Assembly: GCA_030148425.1 (NCBI GenBank)
Contig: JASBTM010000017.1
Location: 186,001 to 250,000, forward strand
Source: Hyphomicrobium sp.
GTDB lineage: Bacteria > Pseudomonadota > Alphaproteobacteria > Rhizobiales > Hyphomicrobiaceae
Direction: 5' to 3'
DNA length: 64,000 nt
Shown here: positions 43,959-53,088 of the stretch, one piece after another
How positions within the stretch are numbered: the stretch's first letter is position 1
How the letters are laid out: every line of letters begins with the position of its first letter
Notes under the pieces: generated by a model
Seen by the model: only the letters and a program-made list of their open reading frames with translations
Database searches by the model: none
Told to the model about the DNA's origin: nothing
Program-made: the position numbers and the translations under genes

Positions 43959-45191
43959 ATGCGTCGGGATGAGATCAATGGTATTTCCGATCCGGCGGTT
44001 AGGACGAGCTCTCGCGGTCTCGATTATTTCTCCTTCTTTCTTGCCGATGCGCAAACGGGCTTCGGGCCATTTCTGTCCGTTTATCTCACGAGCGAGAAAT
44101 GGCCGAACGCCGACATCGGGCTTTTGCTTACGGTCGGGAGCCTCGTCGGTCTCGTCGGGCAAATTCCGGCTGGCGCTCTCATCGATGCGACGCGCCGAGA
44201 ACGTTTGATCGCCGCTATCGCCGTCGCGTGCGTCGGATTGAGCGCGTTCGCCATTGCGCTTTCACCCCAGTTTCTTTTCACGCTCTTCGCGCAAATTCTT
44301 CACGTCGCGGCGAGTGTATTCATTGGGCCTGCGCTCGCGGCTATCAGCCTCAATCTCGTTGGCCGTTCCCATCTCGGTGTCCGGCTCGGGCGTAACGCTC
44401 AATTCGCATCGGCGGGAAGCATGGTCGCGATCGTCGTCATGGGCGCATGCGGCTATTTCCTGTCAAATCGCTCGGTCTTTTTCTTGACGGCCGCGATGAC
44501 GGTTCCCGCGCTGATCGCCCTCTTGTTCGTTTCGCCGTCCAGCATGCGCCATCGCTCCCCCGTCTCACAGCGAAGCAATCATTATTCATTGCCATCCGCT
44601 TTGCTCGTACTGATGAAAAACCGAGGCTTTGTCGTGCTGGCTATCTGCGTGTTCTTTTTTCATTTCGCGAATGCCGGACTGATGCCGCTTGCAGCGAACA
44701 TCATCACGATGCGCTCCGAGCAAGCCGCGACAATTCTCGTCGCTCTTTGCCTCATCCTCCCCCAAATTATCGTCACCGTCGGATCAATCCGCGTTGGCCG
44801 CTTGGCGGACGAACGCGGCCGGAAGCCGCTTCTACTCTGTGCCTTTGCCGCAGTAGCGCTGAGAGCCTTCTTGTTCGCGTTCTGCCGCGAACCGATTTCC
44901 TTTGTTGCGCTCCAAATTCTCGACGGCATCGCCGCAGCGGTGATCGGAGTTGTCGTGGCCGTCTGCGTGGCCGATCTCACGAGCCGATCGGAGAACTTCA
45001 ATGTCGGCTTGGGTGCGGTCGGAGCGGCCATGGGGCTCGGAGCCGCTATAAGCACGTCGTTAACAGGCGAGCTCGCCGATTGGGCCGGAACATCCGTGGC
45101 ATTTCTCGCGATGGCGGCGATCGCCCTGTTCGGACTGACAATCGTCGGCCGTTACATGCCCGAAACGGGGCGTCCGGTCGCCGACAACTGA
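43959..45191 (+). CDS. MFS transporter
   Basis: A 410-residue 12-helix major facilitator. It opens FFLADAQTGFGPFLSVYL, with the motif A-like GALIDATRRERLIAAI after helix 2 and GRLADERGRKPLLLC after helix 8. The MFS subgroup of 'FFLAD.Q.G.GPF.' proteins is widespread in alphaproteobacteria and uncharacterised; drug or metabolite efflux is the usual label. No substrate cue is present. Confidence 0.85.
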   Translation: MRRDEINGISDPAVRTSSRGLDYFSFFLADAQTGFGPFLSVYLTSEKWPNADIGLLLTVGSLVGLVGQIPAGALIDATRRERLIAAIAVACVGLSAFAIALSPQFLFTLFAQILHVAASVFIGPALAAISLNLVGRSHLGVRLGRNAQFASAGSMVAIVVMGACGYFLSNRSVFFLTAAMTVPALIALLFVSPSSMRHRSPVSQRSNHYSLPSALLVLMKNRGFVVLAICVFFFHFANAGLMPLAANIITMRSEQAATILVALCLILPQIIVTVGSIRVGRLADERGRKPLLLCAFAAVALRAFLFAFCREPISFVALQILDGIAAAVIGVVVAVCVADLTSRSENFNVGLGAVGAAMGLGAAISTSLTGELADWAGTSVAFLAMAAIALFGLTIVGRYMPETGRPVADN

Positions 45192-45291
45192 CGTTGCGAC
45201 GAAACGCACACCATTGCGTTCGAACTGTTCGCGAATTCCAGAGTTACGGATCGAGTGCTCCGCACTTGCGGAAATGAGAGGGAACGCAGGA

Positions 45292-47061
45292 ATGGCCGAT
45301 CTCTCGGCATACTCGAGCCACCCATACCGATTTGTTCTGTATACACTGAAGAAATACCGACTTGCCCACGTCGTGATCTTTGTTGCAGTTCTTTTCGCGG
45401 TGACATGCTCGGTTTCGACCCAATACGCGGTTAAGTACCTCGTCGACGCGTTATCCGACCCCGGAAGACACGGCGTGGTGTGGCAAGCCTTTGCCTTCGT
45501 CGTCACGTTGATCGCCGCTGACAATCTTCTTTGGCGCGTTGCGGCGTGGGTCGGACACTCCGCATTCGTGAGCGTATCGGGCAGCGTGCGGCGCGATCTT
45601 TTCAAGCATTTGACTGGCCAACCGCCGAGCTTCTTCCTAAGCCAGCCGCCCGGATCTCTTACGAGCCGGATCACGGCGACATCCAATGCGCTCTACACAA
45701 GCGAGACGATGATAACCTTCAGCGCCTTGCCGCCGTTGATCGCAACCTGCGTCGCCATTTTCTATCTGACGACTGTAAGCCTTTTTATGGCTGCGTGTCT
45801 GAGCGCAGTTGTTGCCGTGGTCGTGGCGATCATGTTCCGCTGGGCCGCGCAGGGAAAACCCTTGCACCGGCTCTACGCCGAAGACGCTGCGGCAGTCGAC
45901 GGCGAGATGATCGATATCATTTCGAACATAACTTTGGTTAAGGCGTTCGGCAGGCTGCGGGGCGAACATCGGCGGCTGGCGGGCGCGGTCAGCGACGAAA
46001 CGAGATCGCGGCGGCGGAGCCTCTACTATCTCGAAAAGCTCCGCATCTTTCATGCGCTGACGACCGCTGCTCTGACCTGCGGATTGCTCTCGTGGGCGAT
46101 CTTGCTGTGGCAAAAGGGGCAGGCATCCGCCGGCGATGTTGTCCTCGTCTGTACGCTCGGAATTTCCATTTTGAGCGCGACGCGCGATCTTGCGGTGGCG
46201 CTCGTCGATGTTACCCAGCATCTGGCGCGTCTTTCCGAGGCGCTGTCGAAACTCCTGGTGCCTCACACGTTTCACAGCGGCGATTCTCATGTGTTGCCGG
46301 TCGAGAAAGCAAGCGCGATCACTTTCCGCGACGTTGATTTTGCCTACCCCGGGGGCAGGCAGATTTTTTCGGGGCTTAATTTCACGATCGAAGCGGGTTC
46401 ACGCGTCGGCATTGTCGGACCGTCGGGCGGCGGCAAATCGACGATGTTCTCTCTTCTGCAGCGGTTCTTCGTTCCACGATCCGGCGCGATCCTTATCAAC
46501 GGCCGGGACATCGCCGATCTTTCAGACGAAGCCTTGCGAAAAATGATCGCTGTCGTACCGCAGGACGTAACGCTGTTTCACCGCACGCTCCGTGACAACA
46601 TTCGCTACGGCCGTCCCGGCGCGACCGATGAGGAGGTCTGGAATGCGGCGGAGATGGCGCGCTGCATGGGCTTCATCGAGCAACTGCCCGAAGGACTCGA
46701 TACTGTTGTCGGTGATCGCGGCGCCAAGCTTTCGGGGGGACAACGACAACGGATCGCAATTGCACGGGCCTTCCTCAAGGACAGTCCTATTCTCCTGCTC
46801 GATGAGGCCACATCCTCGCTCGATGCTCAGTCAGAGGATCTTATCCGGGAAGCATTGACGACCCTGATGCGCGGCAGGACCGCGATCGCAATCGCGCACC
46901 GGCTATCGACGCTCAGAAGCTTCGACCGCATCATCGTCGTTCAGAACGGTCAAGTCATTCAGGACGGACAGCCCGACAGTCTGCTCACCAAGGCCGGCCT
47001 CTATAAATCGCTGGTCGATCTCGAGGTTAGTCGCCTGCGGGGCGTCGGCGTCGCCGCTTAA
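45292..47061 (+). CDS. ABC exporter, permease fused to ATPase
   Basis: A 589-residue half-transporter of the MsbA/ATM1 type. Six membrane segments occupy residues about 20-310. The nucleotide-binding domain has Walker A GPSGGGKST, the Q-loop VPQDVTLFHRTL, signature LSGGQRQRIAIARAFL, Walker B PILLLDEATSSLD and IAIAHRLSTL. It probably works as a homodimer. The ATG at 45292 has AGAGGGAACGCAGGA upstream, which favours it over starts at 45214 and 45274. The substrate is unknown; lipids, glycans and peptides are all usual for this class. Confidence 0.88.
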   Translation: MADLSAYSSHPYRFVLYTLKKYRLAHVVIFVAVLFAVTCSVSTQYAVKYLVDALSDPGRHGVVWQAFAFVVTLIAADNLLWRVAAWVGHSAFVSVSGSVRRDLFKHLTGQPPSFFLSQPPGSLTSRITATSNALYTSETMITFSALPPLIATCVAIFYLTTVSLFMAACLSAVVAVVVAIMFRWAAQGKPLHRLYAEDAAAVDGEMIDIISNITLVKAFGRLRGEHRRLAGAVSDETRSRRRSLYYLEKLRIFHALTTAALTCGLLSWAILLWQKGQASAGDVVLVCTLGISILSATRDLAVALVDVTQHLARLSEALSKLLVPHTFHSGDSHVLPVEKASAITFRDVDFAYPGGRQIFSGLNFTIEAGSRVGIVGPSGGGKSTMFSLLQRFFVPRSGAILINGRDIADLSDEALRKMIAVVPQDVTLFHRTLRDNIRYGRPGATDEEVWNAAEMARCMGFIEQLPEGLDTVVGDRGAKLSGGQRQRIAIARAFLKDSPILLLDEATSSLDAQSEDLIREALTTLMRGRTAIAIAHRLSTLRSFDRIIVVQNGQVIQDGQPDSLLTKAGLYKSLVDLEVSRLRGVGVAA

Positions 47062-47263
47062 CCTTTTCATGTTGCGGCCGGGGTTGATGTTGAAATCCCG
47101 GTCTTTGCTAAAAAAATTTCACAATACCTATCATTTCGACTTCGCGACGGTCTGCGCCCAGACGTCTACAATTTAACGCGCCTGTGATCCGACGGCTAAA
47201 TATCGGCACGGAGGTCAGAGGCGAATTCCCAGCGAAACTGCCCCGCCAGACGAGGGAGCCAAG

Positions 47264-47635
47264 GTGCGGGTCTTCAAATCGAACCATTTTATCCGCTACG
47301 CGCGAAGCCAAGGCTTGACCGACGATGAGCTTTGGCACGCTACGACGCGGGCCGTACATCCCGATCTGGATCTTTGTCTCGGCGAGGGATTGTTTCGGCA
47401 GAGGATACCCCGTCCCGCGACGCGGCACCGGTTGGGCTACTGCTCCATACTGACGTACCGGACCAGTGCCTGTGCCGTCGTCCTCTATGGGTTTCCTCGA
47501 AATAAGCCTGACGAGCTCGATGCCGGTGAGGTCATGACGTTCCGTGCCCTCGTGGATCAATTTGTTCGGCTTGGAGACGACGACATCGCAATTCTCACGG
47601 CCCACGGCAAATTCATAGAAGTTCATCATGGCTAA
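47264..47635 (+). CDS. RelE/HigB-type toxin, GTG start
   Basis: A 123-residue protein of the HigB-like RelE superfamily (MRVFKSNHFIRYARSQGLTD opening, GLFRQRIPRPATRHRLGY, AVVLYGFPRNKPDELDAGE). Such toxins cleave mRNA at the ribosome. The GTG start has GGGAG at 5-base spacing. It lies upstream of its antitoxin and overlaps it by 8 bases, the order typical of HigBA. The C-terminal tail (LTAHGKFIEVHHG) is a little unusual, but the core seems intact, so an active toxin is plausible. Confidence 0.8.
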   Translation: MRVFKSNHFIRYARSQGLTDDELWHATTRAVHPDLDLCLGEGLFRQRIPRPATRHRLGYCSILTYRTSACAVVLYGFPRNKPDELDAGEVMTFRALVDQFVRLGDDDIAILTAHGKFIEVHHG

Positions 47636-47945
47636 GAAGTATAGAAGCGCTGCTATGGAAATGGCTCACAAGACTGCGTCCAACCTCCTCGGTTTGGATC
47701 TCATTGATAAAGAGACGATGAGCGCGTTCGACGTCTCATGCCTCTTCACTTCCGAGGCGTTTACACCGCATGAGCTCGAAGCGCTTAGAAAGCGCGAGGG
47801 CGTTAGCCACGGTGTATTTGCGGGCTATCTGAACGTGCCGGAGTGCTACGTCCGCGATTGGGAACTCGGAACGCGCAAGCCTGTCGGCCCGGCTATTAGG
47901 CTGCTTTCGCTCATCAAGACAAAGGGACTTTCTGTCCTCGCTTGA
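47628..47945 (+). CDS. HigA-like XRE antitoxin
   Basis: A 105-residue DNA-binding protein. Residues about 45-100 form a helix-turn-helix: TPHELEALRKREGVSHGVFA, then YLNVPECYVRDWELGTRKP, the pattern of YgiT/HigA antitoxins (QxxFAxxLxVxxxxVxxWExGxRxPxGxA). The 45-residue N-terminus would bind the toxin. Its start lies within the toxin gene. Autoregulation of the pair from a promoter in 47062-47263 is expected. Confidence 0.85.
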   Translation: MAKKYRSAAMEMAHKTASNLLGLDLIDKETMSAFDVSCLFTSEAFTPHELEALRKREGVSHGVFAGYLNVPECYVRDWELGTRKPVGPAIRLLSLIKTKGLSVLA

Positions 47946-48436
47946 TCTGGCCCTACACTGGCGCCTGCCGACTTCAAGACTCCCCGCGCGATAAAACTCG
48001 AGCGACCACCGAAGCAGCAACTGCGAAGGGAACTGCTAGAGTCAGAAACCCGCCTCGCGTCAGGGTCAGCGGAGCGTTTGATCGGAGATGGCGCATGAAA
48101 GTGCCCATCCGCGACTTCAAGATCGTCGGTATCGCCAAAGCGCTGCGCGCTCGGTCAACCAGCGCGTACAAAGAGGCGAGCGAAGGCGCGTTATCGTTCG
48201 AAGACTGCAAATTCCGCAGCGTCGCCACTGGTATCGCCGACACTTGTCGGCAATCGACCAAAGGGAATGGTTTGCGGGCCATCATTGCTCGAACCGTTCT
48301 GAATCTCGTCAAAACTACGCCGAACGAACGCTACGCCATTTTCTTCGCTATTATGCGCCTGGTGTGAACGAGATCAAGCGGGCTTCATGGCGCCCGCAGA
48401 TCACAATTGATATCGCGTCAGTCGATAAATCGACCC
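47946..48436. other. Interval without a supported gene
   Basis: Both strands have open frames here (plus 47942-48367 and 48088-48462, minus 47974-48312), but none has a recognisable domain, a good ribosome binding site or convincing composition. The minus frame (112 codons) ends with a hydrophobic segment and contains SSNDNAPSLASLYALVDRAR; it is the least unlikely. The interval may be a decayed gene between the toxin-antitoxin pair and the envelope cluster. Confidence 0.5.
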
Positions 48437-48811
48437 TTAGTGCCCTGCGAGCGGCGGCTTAAAAACTGCCGCCGGCGGACGATAAGGGACGACCGACTGG
48501 CCGAAGTTCGGCCCGTATTGCTGGCGAACGGCAGGTCCGTTTACGATTCCTAGATGAATATCCTGCGAACGCGCATCGATCGGCGGTAAATTAGGTATGG
48601 GATTGACGCGAGCCGCCTCGCCCTTCAACCGACGATTCAAACAGTCGAGCGCCTTGGCGCCATCGATTTCGACTTCGACGCAACTCTCGAGCGTTTCGTC
48701 GTTGTTTGATGGCGGAGCCGTAGTGATTGAGCCGGGAGTCGTTTTTTGCTGTGCGAGCGCTGGTTCTCCGGCCGTCAGCAGTAGCAGAAATGCGATCGTC
48801 AGTGGGCGCAT
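48437..48811 (-). CDS. Small secreted hypothetical protein
   Basis: A 124-residue protein with a clear signal peptide (MRPLTIAFLLLLTAGEPALA, cleavage before QQK). The mature chain has two cysteines (LESCVEVEIDGAKALDCLNR), which could form one disulfide, and a Pro-rich C-terminus (PYRPPAAVFKPPLAGH). No family is recognised. It is the last gene of the envelope cluster, 39 bases after the preceding gene, and so probably works in the periplasm with that system. Confidence 0.78.
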   Translation of the reverse strand: MRPLTIAFLLLLTAGEPALAQQKTTPGSITTAPPSNNDETLESCVEVEIDGAKALDCLNRRLKGEAARVNPIPNLPPIDARSQDIHLGIVNGPAVRQQYGPNFGQSVVPYRPPAAVFKPPLAGH

Positions 48812-48850
48812 GGTGAAACGTCTCCGACACTATCGAAACGTGGGCGGCAT

Positions 48851-49300
48851 TTATTTTCGCGGAACGAGCGACAGCATAAGCTGAACAGGCTGAAGCATAT
48901 CGGGCGGCGGCGATCCTGCAGAAATAGTGGCAAGCAGCAGTCTGAGATCTACCGATGCTTCCGGAGAGGGTAGCGGCGGAAAATCCACCTTAACGATCGT
49001 ACCCGACGGGCCGATCCATAGGCTGACTTTCACGCGCGTTTGCGCCTCTTTTTGTTGCGCGGCTGCTTTCATATTTTCGAGCGCGGCGTTCAAGCGACGG
49101 GCCGTAGGCTCGTCGGCCTGCAGAGCCGTTTCGCATGCCGCTTTGAGGCGCACGGAATATTCACTCCACGCTAACGGTGCTTCGGCCGCGCTCTTGAACG
49201 CGTCTGCCATCGTCACCGCAGATCCGCAGAGGCTCACGCAAAGGAGAGCAAGTGCGACAAGGCCTGACCGCGCCGTGTTCATCTTCAGATTTGGCAACAT
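48851..49300 (-). CDS. Periplasmic TonB-C-like single-domain protein
   Basis: A 149-residue protein with a signal peptide (residues 1-32, GLVALALLCVSLCGSAVTMA). A helical stretch follows (residues 40-85). The last 60 residues (VKVSLWIGPSGTIVKVDF to SLVPRK) share with two other cluster proteins the pattern LW-x-(G/D)P-(S/T)-x-x-I-x-x-V and a late PPxxxxQPV. This is a TonB C-terminal-like domain without a membrane anchor. A soluble decoy, adaptor or partner of the cluster's TonB proteins is the simplest idea. Confidence 0.72.
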   Translation of the reverse strand: MLPNLKMNTARSGLVALALLCVSLCGSAVTMADAFKSAAEAPLAWSEYSVRLKAACETALQADEPTARRLNAALENMKAAAQQKEAQTRVKVSLWIGPSGTIVKVDFPPLPSPEASVDLRLLLATISAGSPPPDMLQPVQLMLSLVPRK

Positions 49301-49453
49301 GTCTGCCGAGGCCCTTCCTCGAATTTTTGCGTCTTAAGCGGGTTAGTCGATCGCTCCGCGGCTGCTTAACCGCGAAGCGTATTCTCTTGGCCTATCGCGC
49401 GTTCCCGCTGACCTAGGGCACGCCATCAAACAATGACCGCGTGCCTCATTGGA

Positions 49454-50521
49454 TCACTGGGTCGAAGACGCCGTCGGACCGGTCGCCGGAGTACCAAGCA
49501 CCTTCGAAAGCGCGAGCTCGTTGATGACGGGCGTGTTCTGCTTCAAGAGCTCGCCGACATACGAACGGCGATTAGCAGTCGCCTGCTGCTCACGCATCTT
49601 CTGAGCGAGAACGGGCCGGACTTCGGCGAACGTCTGCGTCCGAGCCTCTTTGACTTCGAGAACTTTGATGAACTGCCAGCCGTCATCGACCTGGACCTGA
49701 TCGGTCACGCCGCCCTTATTGAGCGCGATGACAAGCGCCTTTACTTCGGGGCGAAGCTGATCTTCGGTTATCCAGCCGATTTCTCCGCCGTTGGCACCCG
49801 TTTCGGTCGCGTCGCTTTTCGACTTCGCGATCGCAGCGAAATCGGCATTTGGCTGCTTCAGCTGCGAAGCGATGTCAGCAACTTTCTGCGCGCCCTTGTC
49901 CTTGGAGGCCTGGTCGCCCTTGCCCGAGCTCACGTAGATCTGAGCCAAGTGGTACATGCGCGGAACAGCGAATGAGGATTTGTTCGCGTCATAGACCTTC
50001 TGAACGTCAGCGTCGGTCGGGAAGGTATCAGCCGGCTTCGACACCGACTGAAGATAGGCTTCCGTGATGGCGCTGTCCCGGACGCGCTGGAGAAGCGCTG
50101 CATTGGCCGGTTGCTGCTCCCAACGCTTGGCGAGCGCCTGCTTGAGCACGAGCTGGTTGACGAGGATCACGCGCACAAACTGCGAGAGTGCTGCGGGATT
50201 TTGTGCCAATGCGGCCCGATCGGCGGCGCTCAAAGCTTCGAGATACGTCTTGATCTCGGAAGCGCGAAGTTCCTTACCCTCGACGCGGGCGATCACCTCG
50301 TCACTACCCGACACCGCTACGGGCGATGCTGCCTGCGCCGTCTTTGCGGCAGGAGCTGCGGGAGGCGGCGTCTCCGGTTGCGACGAGCCGAAGATCGATG
50401 GAACGAAGTCTTTGACCTTCAGCTCTGCGGCGTTCGCCGGCGATACTGCGGCGATCGCAGAGACGGCAGTTAACGCCGCCACGCAATTGAGCTTCAATAG
50501 AAAACGCGATTTCTCAATCAT
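49454..50521 (-). CDS. PpiC/SurA-like periplasmic peptidyl-prolyl isomerase
   Basis: A 355-residue parvulin-type foldase. A signal peptide (cleavage near PANAA, residue 32) and a Pro/Ala linker precede a SurA-N-like helical part (DEVIARVEGKELRASEIKTY) and the parvulin domain (VPRMYHLAQIYVS, GGEIGWITEDQLRPEVKALV and DDGWQFIKVLEVKEA). It helps fold outer-membrane or exported proteins. Its start overlaps the coiled-coil gene's stop by 4 bases. Inside this cluster, likely clients are the TpsB-type barrel and the large porin. Confidence 0.88.
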   Translation of the reverse strand: MIEKSRFLLKLNCVAALTAVSAIAAVSPANAAELKVKDFVPSIFGSSQPETPPPAAPAAKTAQAASPVAVSGSDEVIARVEGKELRASEIKTYLEALSAADRAALAQNPAALSQFVRVILVNQLVLKQALAKRWEQQPANAALLQRVRDSAITEAYLQSVSKPADTFPTDADVQKVYDANKSSFAVPRMYHLAQIYVSSGKGDQASKDKGAQKVADIASQLKQPNADFAAIAKSKSDATETGANGGEIGWITEDQLRPEVKALVIALNKGGVTDQVQVDDGWQFIKVLEVKEARTQTFAEVRPVLAQKMREQQATANRRSYVGELLKQNTPVINELALSKVLGTPATGPTASSTQ

Positions 50522-51111
50522 GGCTGAACCTTCTGTTCGAGGATTTTATCTTGGTAGTCCTGCAAGAGATTTTGCACTTGCACGCGCTTGAGGCCGGTCA
50601 GGGGTTCTTGCGACAACAGTGCGTCAGTGAAATGAACCGTCCGCAGACGATCCACTAATTCCCGGCCGACCTGTACGAGTTTGATGTTTCGTTCCGCGCA
50701 GGTCTTCGTCATGGCCTTGAAGCTTGCGGCTTCGGCGGCTGCCTGCGCTCTTTCGGCGTCCTTCGCGCGGGCGACGGTGGCGGCTTCTTCGTAAGCCGCC
50801 TTCCATTTCTCGAGGACCTGATTGCGTTCCTCGAGCCGCTGATTGAATTCAGCGACGGCTTCTTTATGGGCTTTCTCGACGGCCTTGATTTTGGCTTTCG
50901 CCGCCGTGAGGTCGTTTTTTACCTTGTCGCGTTCCTGGATCGTCGCGTTCAGCTGGTTCTGAATCGCAAGGCGCTGATCGTCGAGACCGTGCATCTGCGC
51001 GGTCGCGTCTCTCAATGCCTGACGCAGCCGCTCGATCTCGGTATCTTCGGCCCTTGCCGGGGCCGCAAACGCGACCGCGAGCATTGCAGCGATGATGATG
51101 TTTTTACGCAT
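50518..51111 (-). CDS. Periplasmic coiled-coil protein
   Basis: A 197-residue protein with a signal peptide (MRKNIIIAAMLAVAFAAPARA). The mature chain from residue 22 to 120 is a near-continuous heptad coiled coil (TEIERLRQALRDATAQMHGL and AKAKIKAVEKAHKEAVAEFN). A C-terminal part follows, with one cysteine in TKTCAERNIKLVQVGRELVD. Nothing matches a named enzyme. By arrangement it resembles periplasmic spacers or OmpH/Skp-like chaperones. It is coupled to the PpiC gene by a 4-base overlap and follows the porin gene by 2 bases. Confidence 0.82.
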   Translation of the reverse strand: MRKNIIIAAMLAVAFAAPARAEDTEIERLRQALRDATAQMHGLDDQRLAIQNQLNATIQERDKVKNDLTAAKAKIKAVEKAHKEAVAEFNQRLEERNQVLEKWKAAYEEAATVARAKDAERAQAAAEAASFKAMTKTCAERNIKLVQVGRELVDRLRTVHFTDALLSQEPLTGLKRVQVQNLLQDYQDKILEQKVQP

Positions 51112-51113
51112 GA

Positions 51114-53075
51114 TCAGAACTTTGCATTTAGGTCGAGCTGAAGGACGTCCACCGCGAACGGTGGGCCGGCGATGGCGTTGGCGCTCATCCAGGTGAGCGA
51201 CGTCGACACGTTGTGGCTCAAGGCATAATTGCCGCCGACGAAGTAACCCTTGAGGTTGGTGCCACCCAGGCCGAAGTCGGAGTCGGCGAAGGCATCAACC
51301 GTCGCGTCGGATTCGAGATACTTATAGCCGACGTTCGCGTTCCAATCGCCGTATTGGTCGAGTTCTTTGTGACCCACAGTCGTGCGGATGAGCCAGCCGA
51401 TATTGCCACCTTCGTATGACCCAGATCCCGCCAAGCCGTTTGTGGAGCCAAAGTTGTTCACTGCTCGGCCTGCGATGTTGTTCTTTTTAAAGGCGAGGTT
51501 CTGCAGGTATTCGCCATCGACAATGATGTGAATGGGATTGAAGTGTGCGAGATCGAGTTGCCCAGTGATCACGAGATCTTGGAAGTCGCTCGCCAATCCG
51601 AAATACTGGAACTGGTTGCTCGGCGGGTTGGTGTTGTTGACAGTTTGGACGATATTCCGCAGCGGCATATATGTGTTGCCGCGTTGCGCAAAGGATGGGC
51701 GGTCCGCGTCGGTGTCGCAAGCAGATGATGCGTTGTACACCCAGCACGGGCTCGATTCTTTCCCCTTCACACCGTCAAAATCAAAGTAAGCGGCAGCCAC
51801 CTTGACGCCGACCTCGGGGCGGGCTTTCCAGGCCAAGCCGACCTGAGCACCGTAGAGGTATTTGTCGTCGCTCTTGAACTTGTTGTCTTCGTTGGTTGCG
51901 AAATCAAGATTGGTATTAAAGATCGGAAACGCGCCGCCTACCGCGAATGCCTGAAGGTTCTCAGAAACGCGATGCTTTACGCGAAACGCTGCACCGTCGA
52001 AGCCGAGATCCCTGTCCCAGACGAGTTCCGTCGGCGAGAAGAATGGGTTGTCGAAGCGGCCGACGGTCAAATCCAGATCTTGTCCTGGCTGATATTTCAG
52101 GAAGGCGCGATCAAGCCACAAGGAGTATTTGCTGAAGTTGCCGCCGTTGCCCCCGAATGTTTGGTTTGTCGATACGGGCGTCGCTGAGTCACCCGTGGCG
52201 ACGCGGATGCCGGCGGCCCAGCCTTCTCCGAGATCGGCATCAACGCCAAGGCGCATCCGGAGGCGGAAACGATCGCGATCCTCGTCGCTATTATAACGAG
52301 GATAGGGATTGGCGATTTGTCCCCCGGTCGACAAATCGATCGGATTTCCGGTGTTAATGGCGTTGAAGTTCGGGAAATAGCCGCCGGGCGCATTTCCGCT
52401 GGGATACATGATGCCTTCGTATCTGGCGCGGATGTCGCCGGAAATCCGAATGCGCGAAGCCCACTCGGGGTACTTTCCCGGCGATGCCCAATTCTCGCGT
52501 TGAGCTTGGGACATCACCTCCTGCTTGATCTCGTCGCGAAGCTGGCGCCTTACGACTTCAGGCACGTAGGAAACGCGCTTGGTGCCAGGAGGAGACGCAG
52601 CAAGCGCCGCATCCTTCGCTGCCTTGGCAGCATCCGCCGCCTTCTCCGTCGCGTCCTTCGCGGCCTCGCGGCTAACGTAAGATTCGTCGTCCGCTTGCTT
52701 GACGATTTCGGCCGCTTGATCCTCGGTGATGATACCCTTTTCGACAAGCACGTTGACGATGCTCGCCGTGGCGTTCGGCGTCACGGGCTTCTTGTCGGAC
52801 ACCTTCGGCTGGCCATCATCCTTGCCCTTGGCGGTCGCGCTCTTCTTGGCGACGCTCGTGGTGTTGCTGCCGTTCGCCGGTGTGGCGTCGGCGACAGTTT
52901 GCTGCGCGGGCGTGGTCGACGTGACGAAGCCCTGTGCCAGCGCAGGCGAGGCAGTCGATCCCAACAGGCCCGCCGTAACTACCGCCATCACTGAGCTCGA
53001 CAAAATGCCAAACGGCGATGTGGAACGCAAAGACCGCACTTGTTTCTCTCGGTTTACAAGCATTGAAACGATCAT
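51114..53075 (-). CDS. Large outer-membrane porin (Porin_5 type)
   Basis: A 653-residue putative porin. A signal peptide of about 48 residues (MAVVTAGLLGSTASPALAQG) leads to a low-complexity linker and a charged helical region (residues 110-175, EDQAAEIVKQADDESYVSRE). A 16-18-strand beta-barrel then covers about residues 200-653 (RIRISGDIRARYEGIMYP, LGVDADLGEGWAAGIRVATG), ending in the aromatic-terminated LDLNAKF. The C-terminal Phe is the BAM signal. The helical segment could reach peptidoglycan or a periplasmic partner. It is embedded between TonB/ExbBD-type and foldase genes, unusual for a porin and suggestive of an energised or gated channel. Confidence 0.87.
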   Translation of the reverse strand: MIVSMLVNREKQVRSLRSTSPFGILSSSVMAVVTAGLLGSTASPALAQGFVTSTTPAQQTVADATPANGSNTTSVAKKSATAKGKDDGQPKVSDKKPVTPNATASIVNVLVEKGIITEDQAAEIVKQADDESYVSREAAKDATEKAADAAKAAKDAALAASPPGTKRVSYVPEVVRRQLRDEIKQEVMSQAQRENWASPGKYPEWASRIRISGDIRARYEGIMYPSGNAPGGYFPNFNAINTGNPIDLSTGGQIANPYPRYNSDEDRDRFRLRMRLGVDADLGEGWAAGIRVATGDSATPVSTNQTFGGNGGNFSKYSLWLDRAFLKYQPGQDLDLTVGRFDNPFFSPTELVWDRDLGFDGAAFRVKHRVSENLQAFAVGGAFPIFNTNLDFATNEDNKFKSDDKYLYGAQVGLAWKARPEVGVKVAAAYFDFDGVKGKESSPCWVYNASSACDTDADRPSFAQRGNTYMPLRNIVQTVNNTNPPSNQFQYFGLASDFQDLVITGQLDLAHFNPIHIIVDGEYLQNLAFKKNNIAGRAVNNFGSTNGLAGSGSYEGGNIGWLIRTTVGHKELDQYGDWNANVGYKYLESDATVDAFADSDFGLGGTNLKGYFVGGNYALSHNVSTSLTWMSANAIAGPPFAVDVLQLDLNAKF

Positions 53076-53088
53076 CCCCCAATACGTT

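Noticed and set aside
47108-47629. Minus-strand 173-codon frame opposite the toxin gene
   Set aside because: It is a shadow of the toxin, which has a good ribosome binding site and a recognisable RelE/HigB core.
47974-48312. Minus-strand 112-codon frame with a hydrophobic end as a gene
   Set aside because: No domain, no clear ribosome binding site, mixed codon choice, and competing frames on the other strand. Kept only as a note in the interval entry.
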